In this document: one piece after another, positions 32,613-42,881 of the stretch | How positions within the stretch are numbered: position 1 is the first letter of the stretch | Layout: each line of letters starts with the position of its first letter | DNA from: Picochlorum sp. 'celeri' | Taxonomy: Eukaryota; Chlorophyta; Trebouxiophyceae | NCBI GenBank assembly: GCA_010909725.1 | Contig: JAACMV010000002.1 | Location: 744,001 to 808,000 of the forward strand | Length of the DNA: 64,000 nt | Direction of reading: 5' to 3' | Notes under the pieces: model-generated | Told to the model about the DNA's origin: nothing | Seen by the model: only the letters and a program-made list of their open reading frames with translations | Databases searched by the model: none | Translations under genes and position numbers: made by a program

Positions 32613-33632
32613 TCAGGCCTTTTGATATTCATGAATAGCCCAAGATAAAGCAACAAATTCATCCAGGGAGAGACTCTGTGCCCGTGCATCCACAGGCAGT
32701 CCACACTGCTTCAAGCATTCCTGAATCTCTGGACCCTCCAGTGTTGGGCGCAGTGCATTCGATAGCATCTTCCGTTTTTGCAGAAATCCCCTCTTCACTA
32801 ATGATATAAAGTCCTTCTCACAAGGAACAGGTTTTCTTTCTGATTTCGATTTCAGCTGCAGTTCCACGAGGGCTCCATCTACTTTTGGAACAGGTGTATA
32901 TTTAAATCTGTCCACTCTAAAGACATACTTGGCGTCGCAATAATATTGCAGAATAATATTCATCGCTCTCCAGTCCGTAGAACCTGGCGAATTTTCTATC
33001 AAACGAACCGCAACTTCATGCTGCAACATGAGAAGTAGGGTTGAGTACTCTTCACCCATGGGTAGTGCTTTCATCAAAAAATCCCTGGTAATATTATACG
33101 GCAGATTTCCCATGAGGAGGATTCTTTCCGAATCGTTGTTCGAGTCCTCCGGATAGTATAGTGCACGAGCATCACGTGCAACTTTGCCCAAATCAACCTT
33201 CAACACATCTTGGTGAAGGACTGTCAGGTTCTCTGACACCGCATGCGCCATACCCCTGGTCTCCTTCAAGTCTTCATCATCCTCAATATCCTGTGATTCA
33301 TTTGTCAAGTATCGAAACAACCTATCATCCTTTTCAACAGCATACACTCGAGCACCACTTTTCACCAACTGCTTTGTCATAGCTCCAGTCCCTGGCCCCA
33401 CTTCAACCACAATACAAGATCCATGTACACCACTGTAATCGATAATATCCCGAATGACAGAGTCATCTTCCATAAAGTTCTGTCCCATGGACTTTTTGGG
33501 CCTAAAATTCTTCTCCTTTAATCTATTCCGAATAGTCCCACCACTCTGAGTCCACAACCAACCCTTCTCTGCTGGCTTTCTTGGCGATGCAGATGCCTTG
33601 ACTACATTTCTAGAACATAAATGAAACCTCAT
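32613..33632 (-). CDS. PFC1: Plastid rRNA adenine dimethyltransferase (KsgA/PFC1-like)
   Basis: Single-exon 339-aa ORF with ATG 33632. Motifs: KSMGQNFMEDDSVI, the SAM-binding VVEVGPGTGAMT, YAVEKDDRL, catalytic NLPYNITRDF (NLPY) and the C-terminal KRGFLQKRKMLSNAL...LDEFVAL. A ~40-residue basic N-terminal extension precedes the core, so I favour a plastid (PFC1) or mitochondrial rather than the nucleolar Dim1 protein; the QNFMxDxxV and HEVAVRL forms are bacterial/organellar-like. It dimethylates the two adjacent adenines in the 3' hairpin of small-subunit rRNA. An insertion at ~residues 112-125 (QDIEDDEDLKE) is unusual. Divergent from the DEX1-like gene. Confidence 0.88.
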   Translation of the reverse strand: MRFHLCSRNVVKASASPRKPAEKGWLWTQSGGTIRNRLKEKNFRPKKSMGQNFMEDDSVIRDIIDYSGVHGSCIVVEVGPGTGAMTKQLVKSGARVYAVEKDDRLFRYLTNESQDIEDDEDLKETRGMAHAVSENLTVLHQDVLKVDLGKVARDARALYYPEDSNNDSERILLMGNLPYNITRDFLMKALPMGEEYSTLLLMLQHEVAVRLIENSPGSTDWRAMNIILQYYCDAKYVFRVDRFKYTPVPKVDGALVELQLKSKSERKPVPCEKDFISLVKRGFLQKRKMLSNALRPTLEGPEIQECLKQCGLPVDARAQSLSLDEFVALSWAIHEYQKA

Positions 33633-33937
33633 GCTGTCCTTTCGATGCTAAAACTCCCAGGTATGGAATTAACGCAGGAATGTAAAGGATGCATGGCGTC
33701 AACACATGCAATCTTCGGAGTACATGCCTTCCAAATCAAACATTAATGAATATAAAATTATTATTCAATAGCAGAACGTATCCATTTGGATTGGATGGGT
33801 GTCACAAGTGTGCTGTTTTAATGCGATATTAAGGAACTTTCCCATGTTGATGTTTTCATCTGTTATTACCAATCGTCGCCAACAGGGCCCACAAAAAAAA
33901 AAGAATCAAAATACCTGTACTATATGATTTGAATTGA
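33633..33937. other. Divergent intergenic region, KsgA / DEX1
   Basis: 305 bp shared by two divergent genes. It contains a run of ten A residues near 33894-33903 and no supported ORF. Confidence 0.4.
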
Positions 33938-36463
33938 ATGCATCTGTCGACCATGGCACTCAGGCGTGAGACCTCACGTTGGTGGTGGATCATTCTTTAT
34001 TGCACGTATTGCCTCCACCTTGTCTGTGTTCGGGCACAAATCAGTGATGCTATTGCTAAAGATGGGGATATGAAAGTGGATGCGTCGAATAAATTTCTGA
34101 AAAGGGAAGCATCTTCGGCAAGTAATACGAAATTTACTCAGAAGAAGTTTGATACTTGTCCTGATTCTAGCATAGATTTATCTATACGATGGCATACTGA
34201 GTTATCATCTAGTGTGCATGCAACACCTTTGATAACAGATCTATATAATGACGGGCATAAGGATATCCTGGTGCCTGGGTTGAAACAGTCTGTGGATTTG
34301 GTTAGTGGGCGGTCAGGGGCTTTGGATACTGGTTTTGAGGCAAATCATAAATCTTCCATGTATTCCTCTCCTCTTCTATATGATGTGGATTATGATGGGG
34401 TTCTTGATATCATGCTGCCGGGGTATAATGGTAGAATTCAGTTTGCCAAGGATACAGGAGCTGATGCTATTTATGGGTTGATTATCCCCAGGCTTCAAGT
34501 GAAGAGGGATTGGTTTGAGGGATTGAATTTGGATCCCAATGATCATTCAAATCCTGATGTACAGGCTGTGGAAGGTGATGATAGTGGGATGGGCGAGCGT
34601 GTCGTGACACGGAGAGCACGGTCGCTTTTAGCAGAGCAGCAGCAAAAGAGTACTAAGAAAGCGACTGTGGAAAAGAGGGATAGACTGACGGATGAGGCGT
34701 CGCAATCTTTTAAGGATTTGTTTGATGATAGTGATGCAGCAGACGGAGAGGATGGTGCTTGGTTGGACGATCCGTTGGAAAATACGGATGTAGATTATGA
34801 TGATGTCAAGACAGACGAGAATGATGGAAAGGACACTGAAACGAAGCAGGAGACTGACACCGGTCATTTCACGGATGATTATTTTTTGGATTATGATGCT
34901 CAATATCATATCAATTCAGAGATGTGGGAGGATGACTTGCATGCTACAGGGAGGCATGGGGCTGATGAGATGAAGAGTCCATATGTGTGGATTGATCCTC
35001 ATATTCAGACCACGCCAGTCATTGGGGACATCGACGGCGATGACAGGGAAGAATTAGTTCTCGCAGTGTCTTACTTTTTTGATCCTGGAGAGTATAGCGC
35101 GGATTCTTCGATGGCAAAATTTGCTGTCGGTGAGAATGGGGATATTCAAAAGTATCTTGCCTCTGGAATTGTTGTGTATGATCTGAGCAGTAGAATCGTG
35201 AAATGGAGCCAGCATTTGGATTTGTCGACTGCGTACACCCGATACAAAGCAGCAGCTTTGTCGTCACCAGCAATCGGTGATGTCAATGGGGATGGTTTGT
35301 TGGAGGTGATTGTGGGGACATCCATGGGTTTTTTATATGTGCTAGATGCCAAGACTGGAAATGCATTAGATGGGTGGCCAATCCAGATGGGAGATATTCA
35401 GGGGCATGTGGCTGTGGCAGATATTGACCAGGATGGAAAGCTAGAGATTATTGCGACGGATACTCGTGGGAGTATTGCTGCATTCAGGGGTGATGGAACT
35501 GAAGTCTGGGAGTCCCATGTTGGGAGTGCATTCACTGCTGGTGTGACTTTTGGGGACGTTGATGGCGATGGACAGCTTGAGGGCGCTTTTGCAACAACAG
35601 ATGGTCGTGTGTATCTGGTTGATGCAGCGACGGGTGTGACTAAGAAAGGGTTCCCCTTTAGAACTTTTGGCAAGATATCTGCTCCCGTCCTTATCACTAA
35701 AGTGGACAATGCGGACAAAAACGCAGCAATGCAGCTCGTTTTGACGTCACATGATGGATATTTATACGTCATTGATCCCGTGAGTCTTTGTACCAGTGCA
35801 CTGAATATTGGAGAGCCAAGTAATTCCATGGTCCTTGCGGAAGATGTCTCCTCCACAGGAACCATTGACCTCATTGTGGCAACAACAGGTGGAAACCTGT
35901 ACTCCATCCGCACAACGTCAAAGTATCACCCTCTCAAGACAAGGAGTGCCTTTTTACCTGGTGTGTCAGAAGCTAGTTATGTCGCTCCATGGAACTGGGT
36001 TGGAATTTATGCTGTAGCAGGAACTAGAATTCCTAGAGATGTGAGGGGATCACATGTTCAAATTCGCTTCACTGTCATGGACAAGCGAGCATTATCGTAC
36101 TCTAAAAAGGTGAATGATAAAGTAGTGCCCGCAAAGCTTTCGTATAAAATCATAGCAACTTTGGTTGGCGTCGGAGCAAAGGAAATGAATGCAGGAGATC
36201 ACCCAGTCATTGGTTTGTCACAGACAGTCAATGCAACGGGAACATACATGATGGATTTGCCATGTCCGCGCAGCAGAACAACAGCAACTATACGCCTGGA
36301 AATGAAGGATGACAATGGATCAATATATGTAGATGAATTTGCGCTGTCATTCCATGTCCATTTCTACAGGCTCCTGAAGTGGCTTGTTGTGGGCCCACTA
36401 TCCATCATGGCAGCTGTTGTCATTGCCTTCCTGGGAGATCAAAAAGTTCATCTCCCAAGTTGA
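33938..36463 (+). CDS. DEX1: DEX1-like FG-GAP repeat membrane protein
   Basis: Single-exon 841-aa ORF. A signal peptide (WWWIILYCTYCLHLVCVRAQ region), a lumenal/extracellular body and one C-terminal membrane segment (LLKWLVVGPLSIMAAVVIAFL) with a short tail make a type I topology. The body has integrin-alpha-like FG-GAP/VCBS calcium-binding repeats: DLYNDGHKDILV, DVDYDGVLDIML, DIDGDDREELVL, DVNGDGLLEVIV, DIDQDGKLEII and DVDGDGQLEGAF. A ~150-residue acidic insert separates the second and third repeats. Architecture matches plant DEFECTIVE IN EXINE FORMATION 1, required for wall assembly in pollen. Role here, probably at the cell surface or in the secretory pathway, is inferred. Confidence 0.87.
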   Translation: MHLSTMALRRETSRWWWIILYCTYCLHLVCVRAQISDAIAKDGDMKVDASNKFLKREASSASNTKFTQKKFDTCPDSSIDLSIRWHTELSSSVHATPLITDLYNDGHKDILVPGLKQSVDLVSGRSGALDTGFEANHKSSMYSSPLLYDVDYDGVLDIMLPGYNGRIQFAKDTGADAIYGLIIPRLQVKRDWFEGLNLDPNDHSNPDVQAVEGDDSGMGERVVTRRARSLLAEQQQKSTKKATVEKRDRLTDEASQSFKDLFDDSDAADGEDGAWLDDPLENTDVDYDDVKTDENDGKDTETKQETDTGHFTDDYFLDYDAQYHINSEMWEDDLHATGRHGADEMKSPYVWIDPHIQTTPVIGDIDGDDREELVLAVSYFFDPGEYSADSSMAKFAVGENGDIQKYLASGIVVYDLSSRIVKWSQHLDLSTAYTRYKAAALSSPAIGDVNGDGLLEVIVGTSMGFLYVLDAKTGNALDGWPIQMGDIQGHVAVADIDQDGKLEIIATDTRGSIAAFRGDGTEVWESHVGSAFTAGVTFGDVDGDGQLEGAFATTDGRVYLVDAATGVTKKGFPFRTFGKISAPVLITKVDNADKNAAMQLVLTSHDGYLYVIDPVSLCTSALNIGEPSNSMVLAEDVSSTGTIDLIVATTGGNLYSIRTTSKYHPLKTRSAFLPGVSEASYVAPWNWVGIYAVAGTRIPRDVRGSHVQIRFTVMDKRALSYSKKVNDKVVPAKLSYKIIATLVGVGAKEMNAGDHPVIGLSQTVNATGTYMMDLPCPRSRTTATIRLEMKDDNGSIYVDEFALSFHVHFYRLLKWLVVGPLSIMAAVVIAFLGDQKVHLPS

Positions 36464-36508
36464 TTTGCATACGTATTACACATTGTTTAATCCATAATAT
36501 ATCATGTA

Positions 36509-37688
36509 TTACTCTGCTCTGTCGAGCGTCTTGGAGTCAACTGCGAGTCCCATGGCGTTCAATCCGTTGTCAACGTACATCACATGAGCTGTCACAGCAG
36601 ATGCCAGAGGAGAGCACAAGAAAGCAGCAACAGATCCAACCTCTGCAGCTGCAAGCTCCTTCTGAACAGGAGCATTCTCATATGAATATGCAATCATGTC
36701 ATCGATGAATCCAATGGCCTTGGCGGCACGAGATCCAAGTGGTCCAGCAGAAATTGTGTTTACTCTGACACCATATTTGCGGCCAGCTTCAAATGCCAAC
36801 ACCTTTGTATCAGATTCCAATGCAGCCTTGGCAGAACTCATTCCTCCACCATACCCTGGAATGATTCTCTCAGATGCGAGGTATGTCAAGGACACAACAG
36901 CACCCCCTGGATTCATGAGTGGACCAAAGCGCTGGACCATTGACACGAGAGAGTAGGAAGAAGCAGACATTGCTGCCAGATACCCCTTTCTGCTCGTCTC
37001 CAACAAAGGCTTGGTGACCTCTGGTCCATTTGCCAGAGAATGCACAACAATATCGATATTGCCAATATCAGCTTTCACCTTGTCAGCCACTTCTGACACA
37101 GTCCAACCTTCATTGCCAGCATATCTCTTGTTGGTTGCAATATCCTCTGGCACATCATCCACAGTGTCAAAGACAGCATCCATTGGATAAATATGGGTAA
37201 AATCCATCATGGATCCATCAGAAAGTTTTCTGGATTCATCAAACTTTCCTCTGCGGAAACTGGTCTCGAAAATCTTGAGAGCAGGAACCCACACACCAAT
37301 CGAAATCTCTGCTCCAGCCTCGGCAAGAGCCTTGGCAATGGCCCATCCGAAACCCTGATCATCAGCAATACCAGCGATGAACGCTTTCTTACCTATATAA
37401 ACAGATACATTGTATTTTAGAAGACGAATCAATCAATATCGCAGTCTCTGTCGACCTACCTCGAAGATCAATCTTGAGCCCTGCATCAGACCCAGTTGCC
37501 ATGGCAGTCACCGCATGCACCTTACGAGACACCATAGTCGAAGCACCATGAGATCGAAAAGATTTCTGATCTTTTGGAGCCATCGCCGCCCTCTTGAGCC
37601 CAATATGCCTGACATGGGCAACAGGCGTGCAGCAGCATGTCGCAAGAACGCGCTGAGAGGCGCGGCACATTACAGTCGATGAGGCCAT
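36509..37688 (-). CDS. ENR: Plastid enoyl-ACP reductase (FabI/ENR, MOD1-like)
   Basis: Two exons, complement(36509-37392, 37460-37688), 370 aa, 67-nt intron. Exon 1 is almost entirely a Ser/Arg/Ala-rich transit peptide. The core begins with the NAD-binding [20 protein letters not shown], the characteristic FabI/plant ENR form. It continues with [13 protein letters not shown] and the catalytic stretch [26 protein letters not shown] (Y-x6-K), then [13 protein letters not shown]. It catalyses the NADH-dependent last step of each round of plastid type II fatty acid synthesis. It is convergent with the DEX1-like gene, with 45 bp between stops, and divergent from TMEM120. Confidence 0.95.
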
Positions 37689-37841
37689 TTTTTCTGTCAA
37701 TATTCCTTTAATTTTAGTTTGAAATACCTATTCATAGCACATTGTGCCATATCATTCGATCCAGATGTCAATCAGCGCTTGAAGGACAGAGTATTTCGGG
37801 AGTTGAATATTTTGGACAAAAAATTCACAATACGGATCGAT

Positions 37842-39141
37842 ATGCAGAAGAAAAATTTACATAAATTCGCCATGGATGAAGATTCGATCAGCGCAGCAAC
37901 GGTTCTTGAAGAATCAGAGCGTTTGTTGCATAAAACGTACGTTTTCTTCCCTCGTGTTTGTCAGCACCCCAATGCTGGGTGTCTGTTGTGAGTGCCCGAG
38001 TCATGGTTGGGTGACACTGTCGCATTGCAGGCGTGAGTTTAGTGGCCGAGTGGCTCGATTTGGAAATAAGTTGAGCTCGGAGATGGAGATTTTGTCAGAT
38101 GATGCGAATCAATTGTATAAAGAAGTGGAAAGAGCATTTGCACATCAGGAACAGATCAAGATTGGTCTTGAATCAAGGGATTCTGCACCTTCTGAAGAGA
38201 TGAGAAAGGCCCAGGATTCTGCAGTTGCTTTAGAAAGTGCCCTATCTATTTTTAATGGATACGGGCCCGGTGGGGATTTGAGAAAATATGTGAGCAAATT
38301 TTCCAAGAGGCCCCTGCTGCTGGACTGGTTTCATGGTCCCAGTACTCAAGTGGCGGTGCACCGCAAGGATCAATCGACAAAGTTGAAGGAGGAATATAGG
38401 GCATTTAGAAGTAATTGTGCAGTGATTATGTTTGTGTTTGCAGCTGTATTGCAATTGGGTGTCTCCAGGTCGGAAAAGATGAGGCTCCAAAATGAGCAGC
38501 TGACAATGCTGCCAGTTGTGATGGTTGGTGTGCAGCTATTCTTGTGCTGGCTCCTATTCTTCTACACTGCTACAGCTATGCGGGAAAGCGTTCTCAAAGT
38601 TAATGGGTCGAGGATTCGTCCATGGTGGATACAGCATCACTACTGGTCAATGGCTACATGTGTCCTGATGCTGAGTTTGCCAATAGACTCTCCAGCAGTG
38701 GTGAGGGCTTGTAGACAATTCTTATGGTGGGCCATGTTGCAAGGTGTTGTCATGATATTGCAAAATAGATATCAAAGAGGTCGAATGTATACTCGAATTG
38801 CGTTAGGAAAGTCAAGTGCCACGGATGTGATTGGTGGAGAGTCTAGTGGAAGTTTTGGGCAGCTCCATGTCCTGTATCCAGTTTTGTTCTGGATGCAGAT
38901 TTTGCAGTTTTACATCGGTATTGGAATGTTTTGGAGTTCTAAATGGTCCTGGCAAAGTTTAGAAGGATTTCTGGATCCAGAGCATCCCGGTTCGGATCTA
39001 TGGGGGAGCAGGGGCGTGGCACTGGCTGGCCTCATGATGATGTATATGGCTCTGAAAAACTTCCAGAACACCATTGCTACAATTGTTGGGAAACGAAAGA
39101 AGGTATCTAGGCATCCAAAAAAGCAAGAAAAGCGTTTATGA
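37842..39141 (+). CDS. TMEM120: TMEM120/TMPIT family membrane protein
   Basis: Two exons, 37842-37936 and 38031-39141 (94-nt intron), 401 aa; a second in-frame ATG at 37872 is an alternative start. The N-terminal ~150 residues are a coiled coil (EEMRKAQDSAVALESAL). About six membrane segments follow, with the family signature VNGSRIRPWWIQHHYWSM and QFLWWAMLQGVVMILQNRYQ. TMEM120 proteins sit in the nuclear envelope/ER and have a CoA-binding, elongase-like fold; the two-His HHYW motif is present. Enzymatic role is not established. The stop lies 5 bp from that of the convergent PDC E2 gene. Confidence 0.9.
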
Positions 39142-39146
39142 ATACG

Positions 39147-40589
39147 TTACACGATGCTCAATCTAAATGGATCTTCCATGTTTGCTTTGAAGGCTTCTAA
39201 AAAGTCTGCTGCTGTCTGACCATCAAAAACTCTGCTGTCTGCAGAAAGGGTCACTGTCATTTCTGTCACAGACACTGGCATACCATCCGGGCCTGGTTTT
39301 GCAACTTTTCTTCCACCACCTACAGCCATGATGGCACCCTGAGGGGGGTTGATGATGGCAGAGAATGAGTCAACACCAAACATGCCCAGGTTTGACACAG
39401 AGAAGGAACCTCCCTGATATTCTTCAGGCTTCAACTTGTTCTCCCTCGCTTTTGTTGCCAGTTCTCGCACATCAGCTGATATTTGAGATAATGATTTCAT
39501 ATTTGCATTTTTGACTATTGGAGTAAAAAGCCCTCCTTTTGTGGCAACTGCTACAGACACATCAACATTACCAGCATGGACTGGCTTCCCTTGCTCTTCA
39601 CTCCAAAACGAATTCGCCGCTGGAACTTGCTCCAAAGCCAACGCAGAAGCACGCAGTACGCAATCATTCACAGAAATTTTAATCCCGTTGGCAGCTAGTG
39701 ATTTTCTCATTGCCAAAATTTTATCAAGCACCACATCTGCAGCAATATACATGTGGGGAACGGTTGTCTTTGACTCCAACAATCGCCTCGCGATAATCTT
39801 TCTCATATTCGTCGTGGGAATATCAACATAATCTTTCTCTTCTTCTACATCTGGCTGCGCGACAGTCTCTACCCTGTGAGATTCTGATTCCTTGGCAGCA
39901 ACCGGAGTAGAAGGCTGTGCAGGTGCACGCACAACCCCAGACGACACAGCCTCCAAAACATCCCCTTTTGTTATAATACCTTTAGGTCCAGTCGCAGTAA
40001 CACTTGAAGGATCCAGCGCATGCAGCTCCATCAAAATCCGTGCTGCTGGGCTGGCTCTCCTCACATTACCTGCATCCTGTGACAATGCCCCTCCTTGGGC
40101 ATCATCTCCTCCCGAGACCGTTTCCTCCTTCACAGATCCTGTATCCGAGCTATAATCTTTGAACGCAGCAACATCCTCCGCCTCATCCACCATAATAGCC
40201 ACAACCTGTCCAACTTCAATACCCTGGGCACCATTTGGAACAAGTAACTTGGCAACAATCCCATCATCTTGGTTCTCCCAACCCAAAACAGCCTTATCCG
40301 TCTCTACCTCTGCCAAAACATCCCCAGCCGTGACCTCCTGACCCTCTTGTACCTTCCATTCTACCAAATTCCCCTGAGACATGGTCGGTGACAACGCTGG
40401 CATTCCCAATTTGGTATGAGAGGGAAGATCCGACATGTAACGCATCTGTCCCATGCTGAAAACTATGGATCTTTCAATACAATTCACTGTCGATGAAGAA
40501 TCATGAGCCAACGAAATGCCAGAGGCATTCGTTTGCCAGGCAGCAAGGGCTTGCCTCCCAAACCTCAACCCACTCAGCAGCCTTCTCAT
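39147..40589 (-). CDS. Mitochondrial pyruvate dehydrogenase E2/E3BP-like dihydrolipoyl acyltransferase
   Basis: Single-exon 480-aa ORF. An amphipathic presequence (MRRLLSGLRFGRQALAAW) is followed by a lipoyl domain with EVETDKAVLGWE (~95-105, lipoyl-Lys), an E1/E3-binding domain (RASPAARILMELHALD, ITKGDVLEAV, ~180-215) and the acyltransferase core (~255-480). The core has MRKIIARRLLESKTTVPHMY, NDCVLRASALALEQVP, FSVSNLGMFGVDSF and INPPQGAIMAVG. The active-site motif normally written D-H-R-x-x-D-G reads ADSRVFDG here, so the catalytic His is Ser. Human PDHX (E3-binding protein) has the same H-to-S change. The protein may therefore be an E3BP-like structural subunit rather than a catalytic E2. 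Confidence 0.88.
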   Translation of the reverse strand: MRRLLSGLRFGRQALAAWQTNASGISLAHDSSSTVNCIERSIVFSMGQMRYMSDLPSHTKLGMPALSPTMSQGNLVEWKVQEGQEVTAGDVLAEVETDKAVLGWENQDDGIVAKLLVPNGAQGIEVGQVVAIMVDEAEDVAAFKDYSSDTGSVKEETVSGGDDAQGGALSQDAGNVRRASPAARILMELHALDPSSVTATGPKGIITKGDVLEAVSSGVVRAPAQPSTPVAAKESESHRVETVAQPDVEEEKDYVDIPTTNMRKIIARRLLESKTTVPHMYIAADVVLDKILAMRKSLAANGIKISVNDCVLRASALALEQVPAANSFWSEEQGKPVHAGNVDVSVAVATKGGLFTPIVKNANMKSLSQISADVRELATKARENKLKPEEYQGGSFSVSNLGMFGVDSFSAIINPPQGAIMAVGGGRKVAKPGPDGMPVSVTEMTVTLSADSRVFDGQTAADFLEAFKANMEDPFRLSIV

Positions 40590-40704
40590 CTGTCACGTCG
40601 TATAAATTATTTATAATTTCTATGACCATGGCATCGATCGATGCTGGCGTCCATCTCAGAAACTCATCGTCCGAGTAGGTATTTAATACTTTATTTAAGG
40701 ACAT
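40501..40704 (-). other. Upstream ORF overlapping the E2 start codon
   Basis: An ATG-initiated 67-codon frame (MSLNKVLNTYSDDEF...IDAMVIEIINNLYD) begins 115 bp upstream of the E2 ATG and ends 88 bp inside the E2 coding sequence in another frame. If transcribed with E2 it would be an overlapping uORF expected to reduce E2 translation. The peptide looks more protein-like than chance, but I recognise no family. Confidence 0.3.
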
Positions 40705-40811
40705 TTTGCAGAGCACAATGTGCGTTTGTTTTGTTCATGATCGACGCCAAGAGAGTGCAGAATTTACTTTAAACTATTTGATTTCCCATAGCATAGGTAC
40801 ATGAGTCCCGT

Positions 40812-42825
40812 ATGATGTTATTATTGGAATATTCGGTCGAAAGTGTGCCGGCTGGAGGGAGTGAGGTATATTCCCACACGTGCACTCTGCTGAAATCATA
40901 CAGAAAGGAAGCTGCTGGGCATATATTTCATTATAAAGCATTGTTACAGCTTGGTCTCGTGTCAGGTAGGATTATTTACGGATTGTATGCGAAAGAGTTC
41001 GAATGCAGGTCTGACATGCAGGGTGGAGACTTGACTGTGTTTGACGATTTATATACATTACATGGATGTAGATGGTACAAAAGGTGATGAAAATGGGAAA
41101 TGTGAGTCTGAAGGAGGGGATGGGCTGACTGAGACGTCAAGGGCAGCGAGTTCTGTGGACTTTTCTAGTATTCAGGGTGGTGATGAGGCAGACCCTCGTC
41201 CAGCTCGTCACGGGAAGAAAAAGAAGCAGAAAAAATCTAAAAAGGCTGATCTGTATGCTCTTTTAGGGCTTCAACATGAGCGATGGATGGCGACGGAATC
41301 TCAAATTCGGTCTGCATACAGGAAGGCTGCGCTGGAGCATCATCCTGATAAGAAGAGGGCCAAGTCTGCAGGCGATTTAAAGGCGTTGCAGGAAAATGAG
41401 GAGAATTTTAAAGCTATACAAGATGCGTATGAAACTTTGAGTGATCCTGCAAAGCGCAGGGAATTTGATTCGATGGATCCATTTGATGATAGTTTGCCTA
41501 ATGAGTCTCAGGCAGTTGACCCAGATGACTTTTTCCAGCATTTCGGTGCTGCATTCAAAAGGAATAGTAAATGGTCTGTGAAGAAACCGGTTCCTGATTT
41601 GGGTGATATGGAGACTAAGGATGCGGATGTGGACGCATTTTATTCGTTCTGGTTTTCTTTCAAGTCGTGGAGAGAGTTTCCTCATCCAGATGAAGAGGAT
41701 GTGGAGGCTGCCGAGTGCCGAGAGGAGAGGAGATGGATCGAGAGGCATAATGCAAAGTTGCGAGAAAAAGGAAGAAAGGATGAAATTCGGAGGATTAACG
41801 AGTTTGTTGACCTCGCAAATAGGGTTGATCCCAGGCTTGTCAGAAGGCGGCAAGAGGAGCGACTGGAGAAGGAGAGGCAGAAGGCTGAAAAAGAGGCAGC
41901 CAGGCAGCGCAGGATTGAGGAAGAAATTGCTGCTAAAGAGCTTGAGGAGAAAATAAGATTGGAGGAGGAAGCTGCGAAACAAGAAGCAAAGAAGCAGCGG
42001 CAAATTGAGAAGAAAGCACTCCAGAAGGAGCGGTCAAAATTGCGCAAGCTCACAGGCATACAATTGTCAGATGACATGTCTCCATGTGTTCAGTACCCCG
42101 TCGATGATGTCGAGCTTATCTGCTCACAGATGGATTTGATGAGTTTGCAACGTCTGAATGCAGATCTTGCGTCTGAATCTTCGGAAGAAGAGAAACTACA
42201 GGTGTTGAAGACTGTCTTTGAAGAGGCGCTGAGCCTGGAGCAGAGCGACAAGAAGGCGAAAGAGACAGCGGCCAAGTCCGCGGTATTGGCAGCAAAGAAA
42301 GAAGAAAAAGAAGCATTGGAAAAAAGGCTGGCAAATCTCGATCAATGGACAGCAGAGGAAATCAGATTGTTGAATAAGGCATTAGACAAGTTCCCACCTG
42401 GCACGAGTCGGCGCTGGGAGACGATTCAAGGGTATCTCAGGACCCGCACCACAGAGGAGATTATTGATATGGTGAAATATGGATTGAAATCGGGAAAATA
42501 TACCGCCCCAAGTGCAGAGTTGGTGATCAACGAGAAGAAAAAGGCAAAATCACAGACTCAATCTGCTGCCACTTTGAGACAGGAGAGTTTTACAGATGTC
42601 TCGGTAAAACAGAGCGCTCCGGCAAAAGATGTCGACTCAAATGACTCATCACCATATAAGTGGTCCAAAGAAGAGGAAATGAAGCTCGTCAAAGCGTTGA
42701 AGGAATTTCCAAAAACGTTGGAAGATAGGTGGGACAGAGTGGCAGCTGCGGTTGGAAGCAAGACAAAGGTTGCTTGTGCAATTCGCTTTAAAGAATTGAA
42801 AAAAAGTGTCAAAGCAAAAAAGTAA
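40812..42825 (+). CDS. DNAJC2: Zuotin/DNAJC2 (MPP11) ribosome-associated J protein
   Basis: Two exons, 40812-40965 and 41072-42825, 635 aa, close to human DNAJC2 (621). Exon 1 gives an N-terminus starting MLLL as in the animal protein. A lysine stretch precedes the J domain (YALLGLQHERWMATESQIR, HHPDKKR). The zuotin homology region follows (NSKWSVKKPVPDLGDM, VDAFYSFWFSFKSWREF, RDERRWIE-like EERRWIERHNAK), then a charged coiled coil and two C-terminal SANT/Myb domains (~residues 430-480 and 580-630). It stimulates Hsp70 at the ribosome exit and, with SANT domains, acts in chromatin in plants and animals. The exact acceptor for exon 2 (41071 or 41083) is uncertain. Confidence 0.9.
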
Positions 42826-42881
42826 TAGAAGCTTAGTACCATAATATTTATTCTCATCCATTGGCAGTTTGGTGTAATAGT

